A stretch of 64,000 nt of DNA from CAWGYT01 sp963826795 (GTDB lineage Bacteria > Planctomycetota > Planctomycetia > Pirellulales > Pirellulaceae). Position 1 is the first letter of the stretch, and every line of letters starts with the position of its first letter. The stretch covers positions 682,001 to 746,000 of the forward strand of contig CAWGYT010000004.1 of NCBI GenBank assembly GCA_963826795.1, written 5' to 3'. The notes beneath the pieces were generated by a model that searched no databases, was not told the DNA's origin, and saw only the letters and a list, made by a program, of their open reading frames with translations. A program made the position numbers and the translations under genes. Of the stretch, positions 27,731 to 35,843 are shown piece after piece.

Positions 27731-29957
27731 CTAACGCCAAGCCACCGTATCGTCCGGATCGTCTGCGCGTGCAGGATCGACGGGATCGTACCACACCCGG
27801 TCTTCGATGTCCTGGGCAAAGATGGTTTCCACGGTCCGCGTGTCGGCGGGCGTCGATAAGTCGCAAGCACGCGGCAGCGTGGATTCGGCGAGGATCGATT
27901 CGTTCAGCTCGACGCGAGGTGTCTGGCAGCTGACGCGAGGTGTCTGGCCCGGCGGAACGTTTTGGCGTGACTGCCTCCGACCCGGCGGCGGCCAGCAACG
28001 CCTCGGACCAAATCGCAGTGGCGACCGGAGCCACCGTCGCCGCCGTCGTGTAGCTGCCGGCCTGAAAGGCGGCGACCAAATCCGAACTGTCGAACTCGCG
28101 GTCGCAATTCCAGTCGCCGCTGGCCCAACCCGAATTGAGAGCCACGTCATCCTCATATTCACCCGCGGCAAACACCTGGACCAGGTCGCTGGAGTCGAAC
28201 CGTCCGTCCAGATTGGCATCGCCCACGGTCGTCTGCAGGATCGACGTAATCAGATATTCAACATCGGCTCCGTCGACGAAACCGTCTCGATTGTGGTCAT
28301 ACAGCGGATGGTTACCGCTTAGATTCGCCGCGAGGCACGTCTGGTCAATGTCCGATGCATCAACCACGCCGTCTCCGGTCACGTCCCCGGGCGTCCCGGT
28401 CATCCCGGGCGAGGGGACCCGTGCCTCCCAGGTGGAGGCGAAATCGCCGTAGCCGTTCAAATTGACGCGAGTCAGCGAAGGGCCATCCCCGTCGGGCTCG
28501 GTCGGCCAGGGCGAGTGGTCTCGGTAGATCACGCGATCCACCAGCACATAGCCCAGTCCCAGCTGCAGGATGTCCTCGGGGCGTTCCAGAATCAGCCGTT
28601 CGCCGTCGTCGTCCAACTGATCGGCGTTGGGATCTGACGCATCCGAATAGGGGCCCAGGAACGTGATTCGGCCCGAGATCCCGTAGTGGTCCACGAAATC
28701 AGCGGTCTTGTTCGGATCGGCCAGCGGGTCAAAGCCCAAGATCAGGATCGTTCCATCGGCAGGAATCACGGTCTCGTCGGGAAAGGTGAAATCGACCGCT
28801 TCCCGCAGACGCCATTGGCCGATGTTCAGCGGGACCGACGTTCGATTGTGGAGCTCGACGAATTCCAGCTCGTCAACGGACAGACGCGAGCCGAACGCGG
28901 GCTGTGGAGGATGGAATTGCAGCTCGCTGATCACGATCTCACCGATCAACGGGCCGCTGTTGGGATCTTCGAATGTCGGCGCGTCCATCGGAAACAGCTC
29001 ACCCACGCCGTTGGGCCATCGGCCGAGCGTAATCCCGTTCTGCGTGGCGCCGTAACTCACGACGTCCACGAATCGCAGCGGTCGACCGGCGGCATTGGCT
29101 TCGATCAGAAACGCGTTGTCCGCTTCCTGGCCGCGAAAACTGAATCCCAGTTCGATCTCGTCGTAAACCCGGTAGTCGTTGACGGCCAGCACGGCATCGG
29201 GGCCCGAAATCCGATAGCGAAAGATGTTCGTGACCGAGTCGGTGAGATACCAGCCGGTCATGTCGACGGTCTGGCCCGTCCGATTGAAGAGCTCGATCGT
29301 GTCGACCTGCGGAAAATCCGTATGGGTCAGCAGCTCGTTGATCACGACTTCACCGGGAAAACCGACGCCTGCCGTGCCCGGACTGCCTCCGTATTCTGCA
29401 CTGGCTCGCCACGACTTCGGATCGTTCAAATCGCCTCGCAGGTCGAGGACCTCCAGCGAACTTCCCATCCCATCGGCCAAGACGGGCCACTCGCCCCGGT
29501 CGAAGTACGTGAACCGCTGAACCACTTGCCCGTCCGGCCCGCGCAGGGTGAGCGTCTCGCCGGCGTTGTTCAGACTTTGACCAAATTCCCCCGCATCGCC
29601 GCCGTTTCCGTCGTTGCCGAGTGCGATCCGCACGTCCTCGCCGAATCGCGAACGAAAGTCCTTGCGATTCTTGACCACGACGAGTCGCTCGCCGGGATCG
29701 AGCACCTGAGAGGTGAACCGGAACGAAATACCTTCACTGAACTCGTAGCCTGCCAGATTCAGCGACGCGTCCCCGGCATTGGCCAGTTCGACAAACTCGA
29801 AGTCGTCGGGGTCCGCCTCGCGTTCACCGAACTGAACGAGTGGCGCGTGGGGGTGATAATTCAGTTCGGCAACTCGCAGGTCGCCGGCCAACAAGCAGCG
29901 CGGCTCAAGTGCCTCTCCGAGTTGTCGTTGCCCCGATCGGCAGCGTGAGCGCTTCAT
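27731..29957 (-). CDS. Secreted/surface protein with LEPR motif, lamin-tail domains and dockerin repeats (one frameshift)
   Basis: Start ATG at 29957. The first 30 residues are basic and contain EALEPRCLLAG, the LEPR-XLL motif that begins many large planctomycete surface proteins. At least three lamin-tail (LTD) units follow (VAELNYHPHAPLVQFG, VVINELLTHTDFPQVDTIEL, IVISELQFHPPQPAFG), each with the DEFEFVELxNxG-type strand. The C-terminal part has EF-hand-like dockerin repeats: DVTGDGVVDASDID, DHNRDGFVDGADVE, DANLDGRFDSSDLV and DCDREFDSSDLV variants. Near 27915-27960 the frame changes and ends in ARADDPDDTVAWR. About 740 residues. It probably acts in cell-surface or extracellular binding. Confidence 0.75.
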
Positions 29958-30300
29958 ACGATGAGTTCGCAATGCATGGGCCTCGATTCTCCCTCGTTTC
30001 AATCTACCCACGCGGATCGCGCGAAGGCAAGGATTTCGTCGTCGCGCTGCGTGTTTCCGCCGGATGACGCGGCGTCTGGCGATCGATCGGGCGGCGGTTT
30101 CCGGCCGTGATTCACCCACCCCGGCGGCGGAAGCAGCGATAGCAGTTCTGGCGACACCTTGATGGCAGACGGCCGTCGTTTCGGTGGCGTATTGGAGTCC
30201 TTTCGCGAGCGGTGCCCGATTGCCAGGATCCCATCCGGATTGGCATTTTCTCAGTGATCGGAATTCGCTACAACCTGCGTCTCCTTCGACCCAGACACGG
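29958..30300. other. Divergent promoter region upstream of the E1-KASIII fusion gene
   Basis: A 343-bp gap separates the LTD/dockerin gene (minus) from the fusion gene (plus). The frame of the fusion gene stays open upstream to a GTG at 30184, but that part shows no similarity to E1-alpha proteins, so the leader is treated as non-coding. I see no clear promoter box or hairpin. Confidence 0.45.
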
Positions 30301-33300
30301 ATGAACATGTCCAACTCCTCGCAATCGCAGCTGATCGCTCTCTACCGCCTCATGTATTTGACGCGCCAGATCGATCGTGTCGAACATGAAATCACCAGTC
30401 GTGGCGAAGCCTTTTTTCAGCTTTCCGGAGGCGGGCACGAAGCGGCCGCTGCGGTGGCCGAATTTCTGACGCCGGACGATTGGCTCCATTGCCACTATCG
30501 CTCGCGAGCCCTCCTGCTTGCCCGCGGCATTGCCCCCCGGCAGTTCTTCGACAATCTGCTGTGCAACCAGCGATCGTCTTCGCAAGGGCGGCGGATGAGT
30601 CCGTTCTTTAGCGACCGGCGATTGCATGTCCTGAGCATGGTGACGCCGGTCGGAAACAACGCCTTGCAATCGGTGGGCGTTGCCGAATCGATTCATTCCC
30701 AGCCGACACGGCCCTTGGTGTTGTGTGGCGTCGGCGACGGAACGACCCAACAGGGCGAGTTCTACGAGGCCTGTGGCGAGGCCGCTCGGCGGCAACTTCC
30801 GGTACTGTTTCTGATCGAGAACAATCGCTGGGCGATTTCAACCCCGACGCAGGGCAATACGTTTTTCGATCGAAATGGTCACTGTCCGCAGCAGTTCATG
30901 GGAATTCCGATCGAGCGGATCGATGGACGCGACATTGTTACGGCGCGTGACCGCTTCCGTGAAATCGTCCGCTCGATTCGTACCACGCGCGGTCCCGCAC
31001 TGGTCGTGCTGGACGTCGAGCGATTGGCCAGTCACACGAGCGCGGACGACCAGACGGTGTACCGTTCGGCCGACGATCTGGCGCGGGCCCGCGAGGGGGA
31101 TCCGCTTCACCGACTGGAAAGTTACCTGCGTGAGCACGGCTGTTCGACCGACGAACTTGAAGCCATACAGGCAGACGTTCGAGCGGAGGTGGAAGCGGCC
31201 GAGCAAGCGGCGTTTTCCGAAGCCGAGCCGACAGCCGAGCCAAGTGCCAAAAAGCCGCTGTCGGTCGAACTCACGCATCCTTCTCGCGAAATGCGTGGGA
31301 CCGGGTTGCCACAAGTTACGATGCGAAAAGCGCTCTGTGACACGTTGCGAGCGCGGCTGGCGGACGATCCGCGAGTGGTGATTTTTGGGGAAGATATCGA
31401 AGACCCGAAGGGCGATGTGTTTGGCGTGACGCGTGGCCTGAGCACTCAGTTTCCGGGACGCGTGCTCAATTCGCCGCTTTCGGAGTCGACCATTTTCGGC
31501 GTCTCGATCGGACGTGCCCTGGCGGGTGAACGTCCTGTCGCCATGATTCAGTTTGCCGACTTCCTGCCCACCGCCCACAACCAGATCATCTGCGAATTGG
31601 CCACGCTCTATTGGCGAACCGCAGGGCAATGGTCGGCGCCGGTGATCATCATGGCGGCGTGCGGAGCCTACCGCCCCGGCCTGGGGCCCTATCACGCACA
31701 GACCGCCGAGGGCACGATGGCCCACGTGCCGGGACTCGATGTGTTCATGCCCTCCACTGCCGCCGATGCTGCGGGGCTGTTGCAAGCGGCATTCGCCAGC
31801 GAACGGCCCTCGCTGTTCTTGTATCCCAAGGCCATTTTGAATGACGAGGCCGTGGCGACGTCCGCCGACGTGGCCGAACACTTCGTCCCGATTGGGCCGG
31901 CCCGAAAGGTCCGCGTCGGCCGCGATATCACCTTCGTCGGTTGGGGCAACACCGTCGGACTCTGTTGCAAGGTCGCCGAGTCACTCGACCGCGTCGGCGT
32001 CGACTCGGAAGTGATCGACCTCCGCTCGCTGTCGCCCTGGGACGAACGCGCCGTGCTGGCGTCGGCCGAAAAAACCGCGCGACTGATCGTCGTGCACGAA
32101 GACAATCACACCGGCGGGTTCGGCGCCGAAGTCGTCGCCACCGTGGCGGAAAAGGCGCGAGTTCCCGTCGTTTGTCGCCGCGTGACGCGGCCCGATACGC
32201 ACGTGCCCTGCCATTTCGAAAACCAGATTCAATTGCTGCCGTCCTTCCAACGCCTGATGAACGTCGCAGCAGACGTGCTGGACTTCGATGTGAAATGGGA
32301 GCGTCCGGCCGAGGCTCACGCTGATTTGGCAGAGATCGAGGCCGTGGGATCGGGTCCCTCCGACGATCGTGTCGAACTCGTTCAGTGGCTCGTTAAGCCG
32401 GGTGATGAAGTACGCCGCGGAACTCCGCTGGCGTCGGTGGAGGCCTCGAAGTCCGTCTTCGACATGTCTTGCACGGTCGACGGGACCGTCTTGGAGTTGC
32501 TCGTCGAAGATGGTGACAGTGTCCTCGTTGGTCAACCCATCGCGCGGGTTCGCTGTGCCGCGGGTACGAGCCGCCGGCGTTCCAAGGCGATCGACAAACC
32601 GCCCACGCCGATCCTGAACCCGAAGGCGAAATCCGGACGTTTGATTCTGCCTCGGAGTGTGGGTGGGATTCGCCAGTTCGATGTCGGGATGTCCACGGTC
32701 GCGACCGTGGAAGGAAGTCGCCTGGTTCGCAATGTCGACCTGCTGGCGGCCGGCGACCCACGCACCAATGAGGACATCGTGCGGCGGACCGGCATTGAGA
32801 GCCGCCGATGGATCATCGACAAGGAAGACGCCGTCGGGATGGCCGTCCAAGCCTGTCAGCAGGTGTTGGAACGTGAGAATTTGATCCTCGACGATCTGGA
32901 CCTGGTGGTTTGCAGCACCGGAAGTCCGACCTCGGTCACGCCCTCGATGGCCTGTCGTGTGTTGAACCGCCTGGCGGCTGCGGGCAAGGGCGAAGTCATG
33001 GTCCAGGCGTTCGATATCAATGCCGCTTGCTCCGGCTACCTCTACGCGCTCCAGGCCGGCTACGACTTCCTCCAAAGTCGTCCCCACGGACGCGTCCTGG
33101 TCGTGACGACCGAAGTGCTTTCGCCCTTGCTCGACCCGGACGATTTCGACACCGCGATCCTGTTCGGCGATGCCGCTTCCGCCACCGTGCTGTACGGGGA
33201 GGCGGACTTCGACCGCTCAAAAGCTCGGCTGAATCGCCCCGAACTCTCGGCGAAGAGCGACGTCGGAGGAGCCCTCAGTGTTCCCCTGTTGCATGACGGC

Positions 33301-33633
33301 TTCATTCAGATGCAGGGCCGGAAAGTATTCGGCGAGGCGGTGCGGACGATGCTTGCCAGCTTGACGCGCGCTTGCCAGCTTCGAGGCCTGAACGTGGACC
33401 AACTCGATCTGATCGTGCCCCACCAAGCCAACCAGCGAATTCTGGACGCCATTCAGCACCGCATCACGCCGCGCGTGTTCAGCAACATACGGCACCACGG
33501 AAATACGTCGTCGTCCAGTATCCCGTTGTGCCTGTCCGACATCTTTCCGACCGCGACGCCGGGACATCGCTTTGGCTTGTGTGCCTTCGGAGGCGGATTC
33601 ACGTTTGGGGCCAGCATCGTCGAGATGAACTGA
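30301..33633 (+). CDS. Fusion of 2-oxoacid dehydrogenase E1-alpha, E1-beta, lipoyl domain and KAS III
   Basis: One clean frame of 1110 residues. E1-alpha, about 8-320: ThDP motif G145-D-G to N174-N175 (LFLIENNRWAIS). E1-beta, about 335-665: TMRKALCDTLRARLADDPRV, VIFGEDIEDPKGDVFG, QFADFLPTAHNQI and the C-terminal transketolase-like part (VEVIDLRSLSPWDE-like). Lipoyl/biotinyl domain, about 685-755, with Lys717 in VEASKSVFDM. Then a Pro-rich linker (KPPTPILNPKAKSGRL) and a FabH/KAS III domain, about 780-1110, with Cys910 (DINAACSGYLYAL), His1041 (VPHQANQR) and Asn1068 (RHHGNTSSSS). No E2 acyltransferase domain lies between. The likely role is decarboxylation of a branched or short 2-oxo acid and use of the acyl group as a starter for fatty-acid or polyketide-like synthesis. 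Start codon: the ATG at 30301 or 30307. Confidence 0.85.
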   Translation: MNMSNSSQSQLIALYRLMYLTRQIDRVEHEITSRGEAFFQLSGGGHEAAAAVAEFLTPDDWLHCHYRSRALLLARGIAPRQFFDNLLCNQRSSSQGRRMSPFFSDRRLHVLSMVTPVGNNALQSVGVAESIHSQPTRPLVLCGVGDGTTQQGEFYEACGEAARRQLPVLFLIENNRWAISTPTQGNTFFDRNGHCPQQFMGIPIERIDGRDIVTARDRFREIVRSIRTTRGPALVVLDVERLASHTSADDQTVYRSADDLARAREGDPLHRLESYLREHGCSTDELEAIQADVRAEVEAAEQAAFSEAEPTAEPSAKKPLSVELTHPSREMRGTGLPQVTMRKALCDTLRARLADDPRVVIFGEDIEDPKGDVFGVTRGLSTQFPGRVLNSPLSESTIFGVSIGRALAGERPVAMIQFADFLPTAHNQIICELATLYWRTAGQWSAPVIIMAACGAYRPGLGPYHAQTAEGTMAHVPGLDVFMPSTAADAAGLLQAAFASERPSLFLYPKAILNDEAVATSADVAEHFVPIGPARKVRVGRDITFVGWGNTVGLCCKVAESLDRVGVDSEVIDLRSLSPWDERAVLASAEKTARLIVVHEDNHTGGFGAEVVATVAEKARVPVVCRRVTRPDTHVPCHFENQIQLLPSFQRLMNVAADVLDFDVKWERPAEAHADLAEIEAVGSGPSDDRVELVQWLVKPGDEVRRGTPLASVEASKSVFDMSCTVDGTVLELLVEDGDSVLVGQPIARVRCAAGTSRRRSKAIDKPPTPILNPKAKSGRLILPRSVGGIRQFDVGMSTVATVEGSRLVRNVDLLAAGDPRTNEDIVRRTGIESRRWIIDKEDAVGMAVQACQQVLERENLILDDLDLVVCSTGSPTSVTPSMACRVLNRLAAAGKGEVMVQAFDINAACSGYLYALQAGYDFLQSRPHGRVLVVTTEVLSPLLDPDDFDTAILFGDAASATVLYGEADFDRSKARLNRPELSAKSDVGGALSVPLLHDGFIQMQGRKVFGEAVRTMLASLTRACQLRGLNVDQLDLIVPHQANQRILDAIQHRITPRVFSNIRHHGNTSSSSIPLCLSDIFPTATPGHRFGLCAFGGGFTFGASIVEMN

Positions 33634-33737
33634 GCCGGCGTCGTTCGAGTTGCCACTTTCTGAGCGGGCGCCTTCGGAGCAGGCGTCTTTCCAGCAGGCG
33701 CCTTTCCAGCAGCGCCGTATTTCTTGCCCAGCGATCA

Positions 33738-34155
33738 TCAATCGTCCGAGTAAATCTCGACCAGATAGCTGTCCGGATCGTAGATGTACAGTTGACGCGC
33801 TCCGTCGGGACGCGACCGCGGTCCCGTGACGATCTCGATGCCCAGCTCGCGCAAGTGAGTTGCCGCCGCGTCGCAACTCTCCACTTCGAACGCGAAATGG
33901 AATCCTGCGCGACGGACTACTGCCTTCAAACGGTGGCAAGCCCGCGGGGCCAGCCTCGGGGCCTTCGACGTTCATGTGGATCTGGGTCAAGCCAGCCTGA
34001 AACCACAGTCCCGGAAATCCGAACTCCGGTCTCGAAACGACCGTCATCCCCAACAAGTCCGCGTAGAACCGACGACTCCGTTCTAAATCCTTCACGACCA
34101 ACGTGACGTGATCGATGGTTTTGACATTCAAACTTGAAAGTTCCGCTTTCGACAT
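33738..34155 (-). CDS. VOC-family (glyoxalase-like) protein (one frameshift)
   Basis: The start at 34155 gives an N-terminal VOC half, TIDHVTLVVKDLERSRRFYA and DLLGMTVVSRPEFGFPG; near 33930 the frame changes and the second half follows (GFHFAFEVESCDAAATHLRE, GARQLYIYDPDSYLVEIY). About 138 residues, a single beta-alpha-beta-beta-beta pair as in glyoxalase I or fosfomycin-resistance-like proteins. Metal ligands at the usual places: His in DHVTL, His in QIHMNV and Glu in LVEIY. The substrate is unknown. It is convergent with the fusion gene. Confidence 0.75.
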
Positions 34156-34210
34156 CCGCCTTTCTCCTCAATCGACGCCTGACGCGTGAGCTGACGCGTG
34201 GTGCGAGCCC

Positions 34211-34261
34211 GGACGTGCAACACGAACGGACGTGCAACACGAACGGACGTGCAACACGAAA
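34211..34261. repeat. Tandem repeat, 17-bp unit, three copies
   Basis: GGACGTGCAACACGAAC is repeated three times head to tail (34211-34227, 34228-34244, 34245-34261; the last copy ends in A). It lies between the start of the VOC gene and the end of the transglutaminase-like gene, both on the minus strand. No role is evident. Confidence 0.8.
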
Positions 34262-34324
34262 CAGTATACCGGCCGTCCCGCGCGCGAGATACGTCCCCGA
34301 GATCCCGCATCATGTCGGAGCGAC

Positions 34325-35239
34325 TCAGCGCGGGCGGCGCGTGGGGCTGGTGCGGACCGTCTTGGGCGGCGCGATCGGTCCGGGCTCAGCTGCCTCGCGC
34401 AGAATGATCTGCGTCGAGGACTCGGGACGTCGAGACGTCCCGCGGTAGTTTCCGCGAACGCTGGTGGTCCCGTCGGCCGAGCGACCGACAGCCACGGGGA
34501 TGTACCGCTGATCCGCGGGATGACCTCCACACGGATCCAAGCCGTGCCAGCCCCAGCCTGCCAAGTAGCACTCGGTCCAAATCGCCATCTCCGTATCGAT
34601 TTCGTCGGCTTCGGCGGCATTGTATCCGCGGACGATCCGCGCCGGGATCTGGTGCTCGCGCGATACCTCGGCCAGCAATTCCGCGGCGCGTGTGCGCAGG
34701 TCATGGCCGCCCAATCGCCCGGCCTGGCGCACTCGACTCGGAGACCCGCAGTAGGCTTCCCATTGATATTGCTGCGCGACCTCGCGCGTCAATCTTGCCA
34801 GCAGGTCCCAGCCCCTCTCGTTGCCGATTCGTCCGACATCCCGCGCCAGCTCAGCGACTTCCGGCGAATCCGATTGACGCCGCAGGTAACAAGAAACCAG
34901 TTCGGGATCCTCATGCGGCGGCGTGTTCAGCCCGGAGATGTGAGTTCTCGCCAGCGCACTGGCGGATGCCGCCTCTCGCTCAACACAACTGGTCGCAGTG
35001 ATCGTCAAGGAAACGGTAATCGTGTCGAACGTGGCTTGCCAGGCGAAATTGCCCGCCAGGTCCGTCACTCGTCGCAAGCTCGCCGGCAGCGGCGTAATGT
35101 CCAGTCGCGAGCTCCGCACGTGAGTCAAATCGTCGATCCGCGGGTGCAACCGGATCAGCATGGGCTCGCAAAATACCGGGACGTCAAACGTAACGCGTTG
35201 CGTATGTTTGATGTAGTAAGTCCGCTTTTCACCGTTCAT
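34325..35239 (-). CDS. Transglutaminase-fold protein lacking the catalytic Cys and His
   Basis: A 304-residue protein; the ATG at 35239 is chosen, with GAGGAAGG about 12 bases upstream. The N-terminal half resembles the beta-rich bacterial transglutaminase N-domain. The C-terminal half carries the transglutaminase-like frame: RTRAAELLAEVSREHQIPAR, IVRGYNAAEADEID, then EMAIWTECYLAGWGWHGLDP. In active members a Cys precedes the AELATxxVALxRAxGIPAR segment and a His begins HAWxE; here these are Arg/Ala and Ile/Thr. Only the Asp of GLDP remains. It is therefore probably a non-catalytic member. The tail is Pro/Thr/Arg-rich. Confidence 0.65.
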   Translation of the reverse strand: MNGEKRTYYIKHTQRVTFDVPVFCEPMLIRLHPRIDDLTHVRSSRLDITPLPASLRRVTDLAGNFAWQATFDTITVSLTITATSCVEREAASASALARTHISGLNTPPHEDPELVSCYLRRQSDSPEVAELARDVGRIGNERGWDLLARLTREVAQQYQWEAYCGSPSRVRQAGRLGGHDLRTRAAELLAEVSREHQIPARIVRGYNAAEADEIDTEMAIWTECYLAGWGWHGLDPCGGHPADQRYIPVAVGRSADGTTSVRGNYRGTSRRPESSTQIILREAAEPGPIAPPKTVRTSPTRRPR

Positions 35240-35288
35240 CGGCCGAGAACCTTCCTCTGGTATCGTGAACACGTGGGGCGTCGAAAGC

Positions 35289-35335
35289 AATAAGAAACGC
35301 GGTCGTACCGAAGGGCCAACCTCGGCACGACCGCG
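35289..35335 (-). terminator. Rho-independent terminator-like hairpin (minus strand)
   Basis: CGCGGTCGTACCGA (35298-35311) and TCGGCACGACCGCG (35322-35335) form a 14-bp stem with one mismatch and a 10-base loop. Read on the minus strand it is followed by TTTCTTATT, as in an intrinsic terminator. It lies about 60 bp upstream of the transglutaminase-like start, so it could end transcription from the lipoprotein gene at 38308-35844 or act as an attenuator. Confidence 0.6.
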
Positions 35336-35843
35336 CTATCTCTCCAGGTTTCACGCCGTAGAAGAGTCGCTTCCAATGACCGGGGGCGACCGATCATGGA
35401 TCATGCGACGCCACTGAGATAGTTTGCTGTAAGGGGTCATAGGAGTCCCTCAGTTTCCGCATTGATCAAATCAGGTCCTCATCTCGTTGACGCAGTCCAA
35501 CGGGTCAAGTCGTGCGCGTCACGCCCGCGTGGCAGCGAGTAAGCCCGTCATACTCGGATTGCCATTTGGACATCACGCCACGCAGGCAAAGCAAACAGTG
35601 TGCCATTTGCGATCCAGAGAAGCCGCACCAGGCGTTGTTTCAGGGAGAAAATAAGGCGAAAATCGCTCGGTCGAGAAGAAAAGCTTCATGCCGCGCGCGC
35701 CGGTTGCGCACCGGTTGCGCGCAATGCGCGCAGAACTTGCCATCGGACCGTGCATCGCGGGAAACTTGCAAGCGTATCTCGCAGCGCTGCGTGCTCGCGT
35801 TCTTTGCGGATCCCTGATTTGCAGCGTGAATCGCTGCCGCGCG
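35336..35843. other. Intergenic region, no gene seen
   Basis: About 500 bp between two minus-strand genes. It is less G+C-rich than its surroundings. GCGCGCCGGTTGCGCACCGG and GCGCGCAATGCGCGC at 35695-35735 are imperfect palindromes. Open frames of about 100 codons on either strand lack start context and family likeness. Confidence 0.4.

Noticed and set aside
26577..30314. One 1245-codon minus-strand protein
   Set aside because: The frame only by chance links the LTD/dockerin gene with antisense-like reading through the transporter gene; the real C-terminus lies in another frame ending at 27731, and the BASS gene is in its own frame.
33217..34155. A 312-codon minus-strand protein extending from the VOC gene
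   Set aside because: The extension past about 33930 overlaps the KAS III end in antisense and lacks the second VOC half, which is found in another frame.
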